Source: Microbacterium sp. Leaf320
Lineage (GTDB): Bacteria; Actinomycetota; Actinomycetes; Actinomycetales; Microbacteriaceae
Assembly (NCBI RefSeq): GCF_001423485.1
Contig: NZ_LMOD01000003.1
Location: 447,527-511,526, forward strand
DNA: 64,000 nt
Reading direction: 5' to 3'
Shown here one piece after another: positions 9,354-19,526 of this stretch. Numbering within the stretch: the first letter of the stretch is position 1; each line of letters opens with the position of its first letter. Made by a program: the position numbers and the translations under genes. The notes under the pieces are model-generated. The model ran no database searches, had not been told where the DNA came from, and saw only the letters and a program-made list of their open reading frames with translations.

Positions 9354-10013
9354 TCAGCCGAGGATCTTGGCGAACTCGGTCGCGATCTCGCTGTTGTCGA
9401 TGCGCGTGCCGTTGACCTCGACGGTCGGGGTTCCGGTGATCTCGTGCGCCTTCGTCTGCGAGTCGGCGAACTTCGTGTACGTCCCGTCCGCGATGCAGTC
9501 GGCGGCGGCTCCCGCGCCCGCCTGCTCGGCGAGGGCGCTGAGCTCCGCGACACTGAGCCCGGCGGAGTTCTCCTCCGGCTGGTTCGTGAAGAGCAGGTTG
9601 AAGTAGTCCAGTGTCGCGTCAGGCGCCTCGGCTGCGACGCAGTACATGGAGCCTGCCGACAGGGACGAGTACTGACCGGTCGTCGAGTACCGGTTGAGGA
9701 TCGAGACCGGGTGGATGTTCAACGTGATCTGGTTGTCGGCGGCTGCCGCCTGAAGCTGCTCGCCGTATGCGTCCTCGAACTGGCCGCACACGGGGCACAT
9801 GAAGTCGACGTAGGTGTCGATCTCGTCCTCGCCCGTGCCGAACGAGATCGCACCGGTCTCTTCGTTCACGATCGAGCTCTGCGGCGCGGTGCCGGGAGAG
9901 GTGGCCTGGTTGTTCAGGAACACGACGACGAAGGCGAGGACGGCCAGAACGACCACCACTGCCGCCGAGACGCCGATCACGAACCAGTTGGTGTTGCCTT
10001 TCGCGGCTGCCAT
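9354..10013 (-). CDS. DsbA-like membrane-anchored thioredoxin-fold protein
   Basis: This 219-residue protein has an uncleaved N-terminal membrane helix (FVIGVSAAVVVVLAVLAFVVVFL, about residues 12-34). An extracytoplasmic thioredoxin/DsbA domain follows, with active site CPVC in YVDFMCPVCGQFE near residue 78. The cis-Pro loop is probably at GTPTVEVNG near 200. Such proteins catalyse disulfide formation or isomerisation in exported proteins. ATG 10013 was chosen because the hydrophobic anchor follows at the correct distance. It is monocistronic, with its own terminator, inserted between map and infA. Confidence 0.84.
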   Translation of the reverse strand: MAAAKGNTNWFVIGVSAAVVVVLAVLAFVVVFLNNQATSPGTAPQSSIVNEETGAISFGTGEDEIDTYVDFMCPVCGQFEDAYGEQLQAAAADNQITLNIHPVSILNRYSTTGQYSSLSAGSMYCVAAEAPDATLDYFNLLFTNQPEENSAGLSVAELSALAEQAGAGAAADCIADGTYTKFADSQTKAHEITGTPTVEVNGTRIDNSEIATEFAKILG

Positions 10014-10169
10014 GGTCTTCCGTTTCTGTCGAGGCCCACTCACGGTGGACCCGGCCTGAAGTCTTCGGGTGCATGCGCACCCATACACCCATTGTGCCCG
10101 GAGAAACCTATGTGCGCGTTGTGACGACGCTCTGCATCGGCGCGGACGACGCTCGAAGCTCGTGTCGGC

Positions 10170-11018
10170 TCAGGCGATCGGCGTCGGCGTCACGCCGAAT
10201 GGTGCGAGGCCAGCCGCTCCCCCATCGACCGCCGTGAGCACCCAGATGCCGCCCTCGTGCAGGGCGACGCTGTGCTCCCAGTGCGAGCCGTCGGTGCCGT
10301 CGACCGTCGAGACGGTCCAGTCGTCGTCCTCGACGAAGGTCTCGTCGCTGCCGGCGGTGACCATCGGCTCGATGGCGAGCACGAGCCCGGGCTTGACCTC
10401 TGCGCCGGGGTCGGGCGTGCGGTAGTTGAAGACGCTCGGCGCCTCGTGCATCTTGCGGCCGATGCCGTGACCCACGTATTCACGGAGGATGCCGTAGGTC
10501 TCACCGGAGACCGCTGACGGGCCCTGTGCCTCGATGTAGCCCTGAATGGCTGCTCCGATGTCCCCCAGGTGCGAGGCGGACGCCATGGCGGCGATCCCGG
10601 CCCACATCGACCCCTCGGTCACCCGGGAGAGCTCCTCACGCTGGGCGACCAGCTCGGGGCGGCTGTCATCCGGGACGACGACGGTGATCGCGCTGTCACC
10701 GTTCCAGCCCTGGTACTGCGCGCCGCAGTCGATCGAGACGATGTCGCCCGCCTGCAGCACACGCTCGCCGGGGATGCCGTGCACGACCTCCTCGTTGACC
10801 GAGATGCAGGTCGTGTGGCGGTAGCCGCGCACGAGCTGGAAGTTCGACTCCGCGCCGCGAGCAAGGATCACCCTGTTCGCCTCGGCGTCGAGCTCGAGCG
10901 TCGTCACGCCGGGCCGGATCAGCAGACGCACGGCCTCGAGGGCCGCTGCCGTGATGAGGCCGGGTTCGACCATCGCGCTCAGCTGTGCGGCGCTCTTGTA
11001 GATCGACTTGCGGAACAT
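10170..11018 (-). CDS. map: Type I methionine aminopeptidase
   Basis: This 282-residue pita-bread metalloprotease removes N-terminal Met. The metal-ligand segments are visible: VSIDCGAQYQGWNGDSA (two Asp), GHGIGRKMHEAP (His) and LAIEPMVTAG (Glu), with a final Glu near HWEHSVAL. There is no N-terminal zinc finger, so it is the short MetAP I. It is downstream of adk by 10 bp in the classical secY-adk-map order. Confidence 0.96.
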   Translation of the reverse strand: MFRKSIYKSAAQLSAMVEPGLITAAALEAVRLLIRPGVTTLELDAEANRVILARGAESNFQLVRGYRHTTCISVNEEVVHGIPGERVLQAGDIVSIDCGAQYQGWNGDSAITVVVPDDSRPELVAQREELSRVTEGSMWAGIAAMASASHLGDIGAAIQGYIEAQGPSAVSGETYGILREYVGHGIGRKMHEAPSVFNYRTPDPGAEVKPGLVLAIEPMVTAGSDETFVEDDDWTVSTVDGTDGSHWEHSVALHEGGIWVLTAVDGGAAGLAPFGVTPTPIA

Positions 11019-11028
11019 CGTGCGCAGA

Positions 11029-11625
11029 TCAGGCTGCGAGACGCAGACCGCGTGCGGTCAGCGCCGCGAACACGCGCTCGGTGATCTCGTCGAGGCTGCC
11101 GACTCCGTCGATGCGGTCGACGATGCCCCGCGGGCCGTAGACCTCGAGGATCGGAGCCGTCTCGTGCTCGTAGATGTCCAGGCGATGCGCGATGGCCTCG
11201 TCGGTGTCATCCGACCGCCCCTGCTCCGCTGCGCGGAGCTTGAGACGCTCGATGCTCTCCTCGCGAGGGACGTCGAGCAGGATGACGGCGTCGAGGGACT
11301 CGCCTCGCTCCGCGAGGAACGCGTCGAGGTGAGCCACCTGAGCCGAGTTGCGCGGGTATCCGTCGAGCAGGAAGCCGTTCGCGGCGTCATCCTGCGACAG
11401 GCGATCGCGGACGATCTCACTCGTCAGCTCGTCGGGAACCAGGTCGCCTCGGTCGAGGACAGCCGTGACCTGCTGGCCGAGCGGCGTGCCCTCTTTGATG
11501 TTCGCCCGGAAGATGTCGCCGGTGGAGACGACCGGGATGCCGTAGGACTCGGCGATGCGAACACCCTGGGTGCCCTTGCCGGATCCCTGCGGTCCGACGA
11601 TGAGGAGACGAGCTGATCGAGTCAT
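11029..11625 (-). CDS. adk: Adenylate kinase
   Basis: This 198-residue kinase interconverts ATP + AMP and 2 ADP. The P-loop GPQGSGKGTQ is at residues 10-19. The AMP-binding segment VSTGDIFRANI and the LID-flanking FLLDGYPRN follow. The LID is the short actinobacterial form without a zinc-binding Cys cluster. The start codon overlaps the secY stop, indicating translational coupling. Confidence 0.97.
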   Translation of the reverse strand: MTRSARLLIVGPQGSGKGTQGVRIAESYGIPVVSTGDIFRANIKEGTPLGQQVTAVLDRGDLVPDELTSEIVRDRLSQDDAANGFLLDGYPRNSAQVAHLDAFLAERGESLDAVILLDVPREESIERLKLRAAEQGRSDDTDEAIAHRLDIYEHETAPILEVYGPRGIVDRIDGVGSLDEITERVFAALTARGLRLAA

Positions 11626-12944
11626 CGGAGGAGCCCTTCGTAGTGACGCTGCTGCAGCTGCGCATCGATCTGCTTGACCGTCTCGAGACCGACACCCACG
11701 ATGATGAGGATCGACGCGCCACCGAACGGGAAGTTCTGGTTGGCGCCGACGGTGGCGAGAGCGATCAGCGGGATCAGCGCGATCAGACCGAGGTAGATCG
11801 AGCCGGGAAGCGTGATGCGTGTGAGCACGTAGTCGAGGTACTCGGCGGTCGGACGACCGGCACGGATGCCGGGGATGAACCCGCCGTACTTCTTCATGTT
11901 GTCGGCGACCTCGACAGGGTTGAACGTGATCGCGACGTAGAAGTAGGTGAACCCGATGATCAGCAGGAAGTACGCCGCCATGTAGACCGGGTGGTTTCCC
12001 GTGGTGAAGTTCGCACTGATCCAGGTGACCCACGCGGCGGGCTCGGAGCCGTCCTGCGGGGTGTTGAACTGGGCGATCAGTGCCGGGATGTACAGCAGCG
12101 ACGAGGCGAAGATCACGGGGATCACACCTGCCATGTTCACCTTGATCGGGATGTAGGTGTTCGTGCCGCCGTAGGTGCGGCGTCCGACCATGCGCTTGGC
12201 GTACTGCACCGGAATGCGACGCTGCGACTGCTCGACGAACACGACGAGGCCCATGACGATGATCCCGACCAGCAGCACCAGGAGGAAGACCTCGAAGCCC
12301 TTGCTCTCCCAGATGAGCCACATGGCACCGGGGAACGTGGCGGCGATCGAGGTGAAGATCAGAAGCGACATGCCGTTGCCGATGCCGCGCTCGGTGACGA
12401 GCTCGGCGAACCACATGATGAGGCCGGTGCCTGCGGTCATCGCCATGATGATGAGCAGCTGCGCCCACCACACGTCGTTGGTGAGGAGGTTCTGGCACGC
12501 GGCGACGTCGGTCGTGCCGAAGAGCTGTCCGCTGCGGGCGACCGTGACGAGGGTCGTCGACTGCAGCAGTGCCAGCGCGATCGTCAGGTACCGCGTGTAC
12601 TGGGTGAGTCGTGCCTGACCGGCCTGACCCTCCTTGTGCAGCGCCTCGAAGTGAGGGATGACGACCCGGAGGAGCTGGGTGATGATCGTCGCGGTGATGT
12701 ACGGCATGACACCGAGCGCGAAGATCGAGAGCTGGAGGAGCGCGCCACCGGAGAAGAGGTTGACGAGCCCGAGGAGTCCCTCCGTGCCTGAGTTCAGAGC
12801 CAGGCACTCCTCGACGTTCGGGAAGTTCACGAACGGAGCAGGGACATTCGAGCCAAGCCGGTAGATGGCGACGATGGCGAGGGTGAAACCGATCTTCCGA
12901 CGCAGGTCGGGCGTGCGGAAGATCCGCGCGATGGCGCTAAACAA
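11622..12944 (-). CDS. secY: Protein translocase subunit SecY
   Basis: This 440-residue protein has ten membrane segments and the SecY landmarks RKIGFTLAIVAIYRLGSNVPAP (TM1), a plug-domain region, GIGNGMSLLIF (TM5) and the cytoplasmic loop with RRIPVQYAKRMVG. It is the central pore of the Sec translocon. The gene is separated from rplO by 100 bp that contain an attenuator-like hairpin, so secY-adk-map is probably semi-independent of the spc operon. Confidence 0.98.
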   Translation of the reverse strand: MFSAIARIFRTPDLRRKIGFTLAIVAIYRLGSNVPAPFVNFPNVEECLALNSGTEGLLGLVNLFSGGALLQLSIFALGVMPYITATIITQLLRVVIPHFEALHKEGQAGQARLTQYTRYLTIALALLQSTTLVTVARSGQLFGTTDVAACQNLLTNDVWWAQLLIIMAMTAGTGLIMWFAELVTERGIGNGMSLLIFTSIAATFPGAMWLIWESKGFEVFLLVLLVGIIVMGLVVFVEQSQRRIPVQYAKRMVGRRTYGGTNTYIPIKVNMAGVIPVIFASSLLYIPALIAQFNTPQDGSEPAAWVTWISANFTTGNHPVYMAAYFLLIIGFTYFYVAITFNPVEVADNMKKYGGFIPGIRAGRPTAEYLDYVLTRITLPGSIYLGLIALIPLIALATVGANQNFPFGGASILIIVGVGLETVKQIDAQLQQRHYEGLLR

Positions 12945-13007
12945 GGACGTCCTCCTGAAAAGGTTGCCGATCCCCGAGGGACGGCTGAAAGAACAGGCTA
13001 ACCCATA

Positions 13008-13036
13008 AGAGGGGCCGGAGAATCTCCGACCCCTCT
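13008..13036 (-). terminator. Terminator or attenuator between rplO and secY
   Basis: A 13-bp stem (AGAGGGGxCGGAG and its complement, one G-U pair in the minus transcript) with a 3-nt loop lies 10 bp after the rplO stop. It would end or attenuate spc transcription before secY. Confidence 0.6.
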
Positions 13037-13046
13037 CATGAAGTGG

Positions 13047-13673
13047 TTACTTGACGGATCCGCCAGCCGCCACGATCTTCTGCTCGGCAGAACCCGAGAC
13101 CTTGTCGACCGCGACGGTGAGCTTCACGGCGATGTCGCCGTTTCCGAGAACCTTGACCTTTTCGTTCTTGCGAACGGCACCCTTGGCGACCAGGTCGCTG
13201 ATGGTGACGTCGCCACCCTTGGGGTACAGCTCCGCGAGCTTCTCCAGGTTCACGACCTGGTACTCCACGCGGAACGGGTTCTTGAACCCGCGCAGCTTCG
13301 GGGTGCGCATGTGCAGAGGCATCTGCCCACCCTCGAAGCCGACGCGAACGGTGTTGCGAGCCTTCGTACCCTTGGTACCGCGACCCGCGGTCTTGCCCTT
13401 GGAGCCCTCACCGCGACCGACACGGGTCTTCGCGGTGTTGGATCCGGGGACCGGACGCAGGTGGTGCACCTTGAGCACGCCGGGGCGGGATGCCGGAGCA
13501 TCCTTCTTCGGCGCAGCCTTCTTGGCAGCCGGCTTCTTGACGGCGTCGGCCTTGGCCTCGGTCGCCTTCGCCGGTGCCTTCTTGGCGGCGGGCTTCTTCT
13601 CGGCTGCGGCCTTGGGAGCGGCAGCCTTCTTCGGGGCCTTCTCAGCCTCGACGGCTTCGTTCTTCTCAGCCAT
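13047..13673 (-). CDS. rplO: 50S ribosomal protein L15 with long N-terminal extension
   Basis: Canonical L15 begins around residue 66 ([42 protein letters not shown] region) and ends normally. It is preceded by about 65 residues made almost only of Lys, Ala, Pro and Glu. The total length is 208, versus about 145-150 for typical L15. The ATG at 13673 overlaps the rpmD stop by one base, so the extension is translated. It is probably disordered and positively charged, resembling the tails on L17, L29 and L22 in this cluster. Confidence 0.96.
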   Translation of the reverse strand: MAEKNEAVEAEKAPKKAAAPKAAAEKKPAAKKAPAKATEAKADAVKKPAAKKAAPKKDAPASRPGVLKVHHLRPVPGSNTAKTRVGRGEGSKGKTAGRGTKGTKARNTVRVGFEGGQMPLHMRTPKLRGFKNPFRVEYQVVNLEKLAELYPKGGDVTISDLVAKGAVRKNEKVKVLGNGDIAVKLTVAVDKVSGSAEQKIVAAGGSVK

Positions 13674-13858
13674 TAGTCGATCTCCTCAACCTTGACGAGG
13701 TGGGCGACGGTCTTGACGTAACCGCGCGTCTGCGCGTCGTCGGGGCGAACGGTGCTGTCACCGATGCGCTTCAGACCGAGGCTGCGCAGCGTGTCACGCT
13801 GGTTCTGCTTCTCGCTCACCTTGGACTTGACCTGCGTGACCTTCAGGCGCGCAGCCAT
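13673..13858 (-). CDS. rpmD: 50S ribosomal protein L30
   Basis: This 61-residue protein has the L30 signature [28 protein letters not shown] followed by the [19 protein letters not shown] segment. It overlaps both rpsE and rplO by one base, as usual in this tightly packed operon. Confidence 0.97.
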   Translation of the reverse strand: MAARLKVTQVKSKVSEKQNQRDTLRSLGLKRIGDSTVRPDDAQTRGYVKTVAHLVKVEEID

Positions 13859-14556
13859 CAGGCACCTACCTTCTGTGCGGCGATGGCGTCAGCCTCCGCA
13901 CGGACGAGACGCGCGGGTGCGACCTGGTCGAACTCGAGGCCACGACGTGCGGCGACCGCACGGGGCTCCTCGAGCTGCTTCAGAGCCGTCACCGTGGCGT
14001 GCACGATGTTGATCGTGTTCGACGAGCCGAGCGACTTCGACAGCACGTCGTGGATGCCGGCGCACTCGAGCACGGCGCGGACGGGACCACCGGCGATGAC
14101 ACCGGTACCGGCAGCGGCCGGGCGGAGCAGGACGACGCCTGCTGCTGCCTCACCCTGCACGGGGTGCGGGATGGTGCTTCCGACGCGCGGAACGCGGAAG
14201 AAGTTGCGCTTGGCCTCTTCGACACCCTTCGAGATCGCCAGAGGGACCTCGCGGGCCTTGCCGTAGCCGACGCCCACCAGACCGTTGCCGTCGCCGACGA
14301 CCACGAGAGCGGTGAAGCTGAAGCGACGACCACCCTTCACGACCTTCGAGACGCGGTTGATGGTGACCACGCGCTCGAGGAACTGGTTGTCCCCACGGTC
14401 GCGGGAGTTGCGGTCACGGCCACCCTGGTTGCGGTCACCACGGCCACCGCCGCGGCGGTTGTCGCGCTGAGACGGCTCTGCCTGCGTGGTGCCGGCGGCA
14501 GTCTCGGAAGTGGCAGCTGCCGCTTCGGTCACTTCGTTCTCCTTGTTGTCACTCAC
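13858..14556 (-). CDS. rpsE: 30S ribosomal protein S5
   Basis: This 232-residue S5 has a 60-residue N-terminal extension: an acidic/Ala/Thr stretch, then an Arg/Gly/Asn/Asp-rich region. The double-stranded RNA-binding domain with [27 protein letters not shown] sequence and the C-terminal S5 fold follow. S5 takes part in translational fidelity and mRNA entry. RGG-like extensions are a known actinobacterial feature. Confidence 0.97.
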   Translation of the reverse strand: MSDNKENEVTEAAAATSETAAGTTQAEPSQRDNRRGGGRGDRNQGGRDRNSRDRGDNQFLERVVTINRVSKVVKGGRRFSFTALVVVGDGNGLVGVGYGKAREVPLAISKGVEEAKRNFFRVPRVGSTIPHPVQGEAAAGVVLLRPAAAGTGVIAGGPVRAVLECAGIHDVLSKSLGSSNTINIVHATVTALKQLEEPRAVAARRGLEFDQVAPARLVRAEADAIAAQKVGA

Positions 14557-14912
14557 AGTGCCAGACCCCCTTCGCGGGCGCCGTCGGCGATGGCGGCGAC
14601 ACGACCTGCGTAGCGGTTGCCGCCACGGTCGAACACTGCCTCGGAAACGCCGGCAGCCTTCGCGCGCTCGGCGAGAAGCTCGCCGACCTTGCGTGCCTTG
14701 GCGGTCTTGTCACCCTCGAGCGAGCGCAGGTCGGTCTCGAGCGTCGATGCCGACGCGACGGTGTGACCCTTGCTGTCGTCGACAAGCTGCACGAAGACGT
14801 GGCGAGCCGAACGGTTGACGACGAGGCGCGGACGCACCTCGGTGCCGACGACCTTCTTGCGAAGGCGGGCGTGACGACGCGCGCGGGCGTCAGACTTTGA
14901 CTTGAGAGCCAT
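14553..14912 (-). CDS. rplR: 50S ribosomal protein L18
   Basis: The 119-residue product has [21 protein letters not shown] at the N-terminus and [23 protein letters not shown] at the C-terminus, both diagnostic for L18, the 5S rRNA-binding protein. Its stop overlaps the rpsE start. Confidence 0.97.
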   Translation of the reverse strand: MALKSKSDARARRHARLRKKVVGTEVRPRLVVNRSARHVFVQLVDDSKGHTVASASTLETDLRSLEGDKTAKARKVGELLAERAKAAGVSEAVFDRGGNRYAGRVAAIADGAREGGLAL

Positions 14913-14914
14913 GG

Positions 14915-15451
14915 TTACTTACCACTCTTTCCGGCCTTGCGACGCACGACCTCGCCGGCGTAGCGCACGCCCTTGCCCTTGTACGGCTCGGGCTTGCGGA
15001 TCTTGCGGATGTTCGCAGCTGCCTCGCCGACAGCCTGCTTGTCGATACCACTGACCGTGAGCTTGTTGTTGCCCTCGACCGTCAGCGTGATACCGGCGGG
15101 CGGGTCGATGAGGACCGGGTGCGAGAAGCCGAGGGCGAACTCGACCGAGCTGCCCTTCTGAGCGACGCGGTAACCGGTTCCGACAACCTCGAGACCCTTG
15201 GTGTAGCCCTGGGTCACGCCGATGATGTTGTTGTTGATGAGCGTGCGGGTCAGGCCGTGAAGCGACCGGGACTCGCGCTCGTCGTCGGGACGGGTGACGA
15301 GAACCTGGTTCTCCTCGACCGCGACCTCGATGGGCTTTGCGACCGTCAGGGTGAGCTCACCCTTGGGGCCCTTCACCGCGACCTCACGGCCGTCGACCGA
15401 GATGGTCACGCCCGCGGGAACGTCGATGGGAAGTCGTCCAATACGCGACAT
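14915..15451 (-). CDS. rplF: 50S ribosomal protein L6
   Basis: This 178-residue protein has two homologous L6 domains: [12 protein letters not shown] at the start and the C-terminal signature [16 protein letters not shown]. It lies between rpsH and rplR in the spc operon and binds near the factor-binding site of the 50S subunit. Confidence 0.97.
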   Translation of the reverse strand: MSRIGRLPIDVPAGVTISVDGREVAVKGPKGELTLTVAKPIEVAVEENQVLVTRPDDERESRSLHGLTRTLINNNIIGVTQGYTKGLEVVGTGYRVAQKGSSVEFALGFSHPVLIDPPAGITLTVEGNNKLTVSGIDKQAVGEAAANIRKIRKPEPYKGKGVRYAGEVVRRKAGKSGK

Positions 15452-15457
15452 TTTCGA

Positions 15458-15856
15458 TTACCACACGTAGGCGAGAACTTCTCCGCCCACGCCCTTCTGC
15501 TCTGCCTGACGGTCGGTGAGAAGACCGGAGGAGGTGGACAGGATGGCCACGCCGAGGCCGCCGAGGACCCTGGGGAGCTCGGTGGACTTCGCGTACACGC
15601 GGAGGCCGGGCTTCGACACGCGCTTGATGCCCGCGATCGAGCGCTCGCGGTTGGGGCCGTACTTCAGCTGCAGGGTGAGGTTCGAGCCGACGCGAGCGTC
15701 AGTCGTCTCCCATCCAGCGATGTAGCCCTCCTGCTGGAGGATCTCGGCGATGTGCGTCTTGAGCTTGCTCGACGGCAGGGTCACGGAATCGTGGTGCGCC
15801 GAGTTCGCGTTGCGCAGACGGGTCAGCAGATCTGCGACCGGGTCTGTCATTGTCAT
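15458..15856 (-). CDS. rpsH: 30S ribosomal protein S8
   Basis: The 132-residue product has the S8 N-terminus [19 protein letters not shown] and the C-terminal [20 protein letters not shown]. In many bacteria S8 represses the spc operon by binding mRNA. Unusually, no rpsN precedes it: a 120-bp gap with a terminator lies between rplE and this gene. Confidence 0.97.
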   Translation of the reverse strand: MTMTDPVADLLTRLRNANSAHHDSVTLPSSKLKTHIAEILQQEGYIAGWETTDARVGSNLTLQLKYGPNRERSIAGIKRVSKPGLRVYAKSTELPRVLGGLGVAILSTSSGLLTDRQAEQKGVGGEVLAYVW

Positions 15857-15941
15857 TGTTGTTTTCCTTTGTTCATGAGGTTCCGGCTGCCGTTACACGA
15901 CAGACGGCCTGCGATGACACGCAATCTTCAATTGTACGGGA

Positions 15942-15970
15942 TCGGGCGGGGCGCTGTGCGCCCCGCCCGA
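15942..15970 (-). terminator. Strong hairpin between rplE and rpsH
   Basis: A perfect 13-bp stem (TCGGGCGGGGCGC, loop TGT, and its complement) begins 7 bp downstream of the rplE stop. It should end or attenuate transcription coming from the S10/spc promoters, so rpsH and following genes probably have their own promoter in 15857-15940. I see no convincing -35/-10 pair there. Confidence 0.75.
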
Positions 15971-15976
15971 AACCGC

Positions 15977-16567
15977 TTACGCCTTGGCGTCTTCCGTACG
16001 GAAGGGGAAGCCGAGGTGACGCAGAAGTGCGCGACCTTCGTCGTCCGTCTTCGCGGTGGTGACGACAGTGATGTCGAAACCGCGAACCCGGTCGATCTTG
16101 TCCTGATCGATCTCGTGGAACACGCTCTGCTCCTGGAGACCGAAGGTGTAGTTGCCGTTGCCGTCGAACTGCTTGGCCGACAGACCGCGGAAGTCGCGGA
16201 TGCGGGGCAGGGCGAGCGAGACGAGGCGGTCCAGGAACTCCCACGCACGGTCACCACGGAGGGTGACGTGTGCGCCGATGGGCTGGCCCTCGCGCAGCTT
16301 GAACTGCGCGATCGACTTGCGTGCCTTCGTGACGAGCGGCTTCTGACCGGTGATCTTGGTGAGATCGTCGATCGCGCCGTCGATCACCTTGCTGTCACGG
16401 GCCGCTTCACCGACACCGGTGTTCACGACGACCTTGACCAGACCGGGGATCTGCATCACGTTGGTGTAGCCGAACTCATCCTGCAGCTTCTGCTGGATCT
16501 CGGCCTTGTACTTCGCCTTCAGGCGGGGCTGGATCTTGCCAGCCACCGCAGCGTCGGTGGTTGCCAT
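15977..16567 (-). CDS. rplE: 50S ribosomal protein L5
   Basis: The 196-residue protein has the L5 hallmarks [42 protein letters not shown] and IGAHVTLRG, with [19 protein letters not shown] at the end. L5 binds 5S rRNA and forms an intersubunit bridge. It overlaps rplX by one base. rpsN, often next in this operon, is absent. Confidence 0.97.
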   Translation of the reverse strand: MATTDAAVAGKIQPRLKAKYKAEIQQKLQDEFGYTNVMQIPGLVKVVVNTGVGEAARDSKVIDGAIDDLTKITGQKPLVTKARKSIAQFKLREGQPIGAHVTLRGDRAWEFLDRLVSLALPRIRDFRGLSAKQFDGNGNYTFGLQEQSVFHEIDQDKIDRVRGFDITVVTTAKTDDEGRALLRHLGFPFRTEDAKA

Positions 16568-16926
16568 CAGAGGTCCTTACCTGACTTCTTCGCGTACCGC
16601 ACACGGACGGTGCGCTTGACGCCGTCCTTGGTCTGCTCCTCGACCCGGTGGCCGACCTTGGTCGGCTTCTTGGTCGAGGGGTCGACGACTGCGACGTTCG
16701 AGATGTGGATGGAGGCCTCGACAGTCTCGAGGCCGCCCGTCTTGGTGCCACGCTGCGTCTGACCGACGCGCGTGTGCTTGGTGACGTAGTTCACGCCTTC
16801 GACGATGATGCGGTTCTTGTCGGCCAGGATCTCGAGGACCTTGCCCTGCTTGCCGCGATCTCCGCCACGCTCCTGCGTCGCTCCGGTGATGACCTGAACC
16901 AGGTCACCCTTCTTGATCTTCGCCAT
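16567..16926 (-). CDS. rplX: 50S ribosomal protein L24
   Basis: The 119-residue KOW-domain protein shows [32 protein letters not shown] near the N-terminus and [17 protein letters not shown] following. L24 is an assembly initiator protein of the 50S subunit. It is 3 bp from rplN. Confidence 0.97.
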   Translation of the reverse strand: MAKIKKGDLVQVITGATQERGGDRGKQGKVLEILADKNRIIVEGVNYVTKHTRVGQTQRGTKTGGLETVEASIHISNVAVVDPSTKKPTKVGHRVEEQTKDGVKRTVRVRYAKKSGKDL

Positions 16927-16929
16927 GAC

Positions 16930-17298
16930 TTAAATAACCTCCGGCGCCAGCGAGACGATCTTCATGAACTTCTTGTCACGAAGCTCGCGACCGACCGGTC
17001 CGAAGATACGGGTGCCGCGGGGCTCCCCGTCGTTCTTCAGGATCACGGCGGCGTTCTCGTCGAACTTGATGTACGAGCCGTCGGGACGGCGCGTGGACTT
17101 GACCGTGCGGACGATGACGGCCTTGACCACATCGCCCTTCTTGACGTTTCCGCCCGGGATCGCGTCCTTGACGGTCGCGACGATCGTGTCACCGAGACCG
17201 GCGTAACGACGACGCGAGCCGCCGAGAACACGGATGGTGAGCAGTTCCTTCGCGCCGGTGTTGTCGGCGACCTTGAGGCGGGATTCCTGCTGGATCAC
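16930..17298 (-). CDS. rplN: 50S ribosomal protein L14
   Basis: The 122-residue protein starts [19 protein letters not shown] and contains the L14 signature [16 protein letters not shown]. Its start overlaps the rpsQ stop as ATGA. Confidence 0.98.
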   Translation of the reverse strand: MIQQESRLKVADNTGAKELLTIRVLGGSRRRYAGLGDTIVATVKDAIPGGNVKKGDVVKAVIVRTVKSTRRPDGSYIKFDENAAVILKNDGEPRGTRIFGPVGRELRDKKFMKIVSLAPEVI

Positions 17299-17612
17299 TT
17301 GGCCTTCTCCAGAATCTCCACCAGACGCCAGCGCTTCGTGGCGCTGAGCGGGCGGGTCTCGTTAATCAGGACGAGGTCGCCGATGCCGGCGGAGTTCGCC
17401 TCATCGTGCGCCTTGACCTTCGAGGTGCGGCGGATGACCTTGCCGTAAAGCGGGTGCTTCACGCGGTCCTCGACCTCGACCACGATGGTCTTGTCCATCT
17501 TGTCGCTGACGACGTAGCCACGACGCGACTTGCGGTACCCACGGGCATCCGCATCGCGGACATCGTGTGCGGCGTGCTCAGCCTCGACGGCGGCTTCCTT
17601 CTTGGTGGCCAT
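17295..17612 (-). CDS. rpsQ: 30S ribosomal protein S17
   Basis: The OB-fold S17 core ([31 protein letters not shown]) starts near residue 32, after an acidic/Ala-rich extension. The product is about 105 residues, longer than the usual 85. The ATG at 17612 overlaps the rpmC stop; a GTG one codon upstream is the alternative. Confidence 0.96.
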   Translation of the reverse strand: MATKKEAAVEAEHAAHDVRDADARGYRKSRRGYVVSDKMDKTIVVEVEDRVKHPLYGKVIRRTSKVKAHDEANSAGIGDLVLINETRPLSATKRWRLVEILEKAK

Positions 17613-17929
17613 CACTCAGCCTCTTCCTTCACGGCGTCGTCGGCGGAATCCGCCTTCTTCGCCTTCGACTTGGTCGCCTTCTTGGCCGGAGCCTCGACGG
17701 GAGCGGGCGTCGCACGGATGCCCAGCTCACGCTCGCGGATCACGGTGTACAGGCGCGCGATGTCGCGCTTGACGGCGCGGATGCGGCCGTGGCTCTCCAG
17801 CTGGCCGGTGGCCGACTGGAAACGGAGGTTGAACAGCTCCTCCTTGGCCTTACGCAGCTCCTCAACGAGGCGCTGGTCTTCGAACGTGTCGAGCTCTGCC
17901 GGAGCGAGCTCCTTGGTGCCGATCGCCAT
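17612..17929 (-). CDS. rpmC: 50S ribosomal protein L29 with C-terminal tail
   Basis: The L29 core is complete ([45 protein letters not shown]) and ends near residue 72. About 33 extra residues rich in Ala, Lys and acidic residues follow. The start at 17929 shares a base with the rplP stop (TAATG). L29 lies at the exit tunnel near L23. Confidence 0.96.
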   Translation of the reverse strand: MAIGTKELAPAELDTFEDQRLVEELRKAKEELFNLRFQSATGQLESHGRIRAVKRDIARLYTVIRERELGIRATPAPVEAPAKKATKSKAKKADSADDAVKEEAE

Positions 17930-18348
17930 TACGCGTCGCCCTCCTCGCGCTTGATGATGCGTGCCTTGAGAGGCAGCTTGTGAATTGCTCTGGTCAGTGC
18001 CTCGCGAGCGAGCTCCTCGCTCACGCCGGAGACCTCGAAGAGGACGCGACCCGGCTTGACGTTGGCGACCCACCACTCGGGCGAACCCTTACCGGAACCC
18101 ATGCGGGTCTCAGCAGGCTTCTTCGTCAGCGGACGGTCGGGGTAGATGTTGATCCACACCTTTCCGCCACGCTTGATGTGACGCGTGACCGCGATACGAG
18201 CGGACTCGATCTGGCGGTTGGTGACATATGCAGGCGTGAGTGCCTGGATGCCGTACTCGCCGAAGGAGACCTTCGTGCCACCGGTCGCCTGGCCGCTACG
18301 GCCGGGGTGGTGCTGCTTGCGGAACTTGACCTTACGGGGAATAAGCAT
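17929..18348 (-). CDS. rplP: 50S ribosomal protein L16
   Basis: The 139-residue product starts [20 protein letters not shown] and has [24 protein letters not shown], the L16 signature. L16 helps organise the peptidyl-transferase centre and A-site tRNA. Confidence 0.98.
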   Translation of the reverse strand: MLIPRKVKFRKQHHPGRSGQATGGTKVSFGEYGIQALTPAYVTNRQIESARIAVTRHIKRGGKVWINIYPDRPLTKKPAETRMGSGKGSPEWWVANVKPGRVLFEVSGVSEELAREALTRAIHKLPLKARIIKREEGDA

Positions 18349-19103
18349 CAGGCAGACGCTCCTTCTGCGACGGGTGCCTCGTTGCGCGGTGCACGACGAC
18401 GGTCGCCACCACGGTCATCACGACGAGCCTTGGGGGCGTTGGCCTGCTCGCGAGCGAGCTCCTTCGCCGTCAGGTCGCCCTTGTAGATCCAGACCTTCAC
18501 ACCGATGCGGCCGAAGGTGGTCTTCGCCTCGTAGAAGCCGTAGTCGATGTTCGCACGCAGCGTGTGCAGCGGCACACGACCCTCGCGGTAGAACTCCGAA
18601 CGGCTCATCTCGGCGCCGCCGAGGCGGCCGGAGACCTGGATGCGGATGCCCTTGGCGCCAGCGCGCTGCGCGCCCTGGAGACCCTTGCGCATCGCACGAC
18701 GGAACGCCACGCGAGCAGAGAGCTGCTCGGCGATGCCCTGTGCGACGAGCTGAGCGTCGGCCTCGGGGTTCTTGACCTCGAGGATGTTCAGCTGGATCTG
18801 CTTGCCCGAGAGCTTCTCGAGGTCGCCGCGGATGCGCTCGGCCTCGGCTCCACGACGACCGATCACGATGCCCGGACGGGCGGTGTGGATGTCGACGCGG
18901 ACGCGGTCACGGGTGCGCTCGATCTCGATGTTCGAGACACCGGCGCGGTCGAGCTGCGTCTTCAGCAGGTTGCGGATCTTGATGTCCTCGGCGACGTAGT
19001 CGGCGTAACGCTGACCCGGCTTCGTCGAGTCCGAGAACCAACGCGACACATGGTCAGTCGTGATGCCGAGGCGGAAGCCGTACGGGTTTACTTTCTGTCC
19101 CAT
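18348..19103 (-). CDS. rpsC: 30S ribosomal protein S3
   Basis: The 251-residue protein has the KH domain ([27 protein letters not shown]) and the C-terminal S3 domain with [26 protein letters not shown]. It ends in a charged Arg/Asp tail. S3 forms part of the mRNA entry channel. Start and stop overlap rplV and rplP by one base each. Confidence 0.98.
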   Translation of the reverse strand: MGQKVNPYGFRLGITTDHVSRWFSDSTKPGQRYADYVAEDIKIRNLLKTQLDRAGVSNIEIERTRDRVRVDIHTARPGIVIGRRGAEAERIRGDLEKLSGKQIQLNILEVKNPEADAQLVAQGIAEQLSARVAFRRAMRKGLQGAQRAGAKGIRIQVSGRLGGAEMSRSEFYREGRVPLHTLRANIDYGFYEAKTTFGRIGVKVWIYKGDLTAKELAREQANAPKARRDDRGGDRRRAPRNEAPVAEGASA

Positions 19104-19501
19104 TACTTGCTCGCCTTCTTGTTGCTGTCGCTTGCCGCAGCCGGAGCTGCCTCAGGCGTCGAGAGCACGACCGTGATGTGGCTCGTGCGCTTCTTGATCT
19201 GGAAAGCGCGACCCTGTGCACGGGGCTGGAAACGCTTGAGCGTCGTGCCCTCGTCTACGTAGGCGTTAGCCACGTACAGGTCCTGCTCGTCGAGGTACTC
19301 GCCGTCACGATCCGCCTTGACCTGCGCGTTGGCCATGGCCGACGCGACAAGCTTGTAGATCGGCTCACTGGCGCTCTGCTGTGCGAACTTCAGGATCGCC
19401 AGAGCCTCCTGGGCCTGCTTGCCCTTGATGAGCGCGACGACACGACGAGCCTTCTGAGGGGTCACGCGGATGTGTCGCACGCGTGCGATGGACTCCACCA
19501 T
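19103..19501 (-). CDS. rplV: 50S ribosomal protein L22
   Basis: The 132-residue product has [22 protein letters not shown] and the beta-hairpin region ending in [20 protein letters not shown], which lines the exit tunnel near the macrolide site. A 17-residue Ala/Ser/Lys tail follows. ATG 19501 is used; longer frames upstream run through the gap to rpsS. Confidence 0.96.
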   Translation of the reverse strand: MVESIARVRHIRVTPQKARRVVALIKGKQAQEALAILKFAQQSASEPIYKLVASAMANAQVKADRDGEYLDEQDLYVANAYVDEGTTLKRFQPRAQGRAFQIKKRTSHITVVLSTPEAAPAAASDSNKKASK

Positions 19502-19526
19502 TTCTCTCTCCTCTATCGCCACCGCG

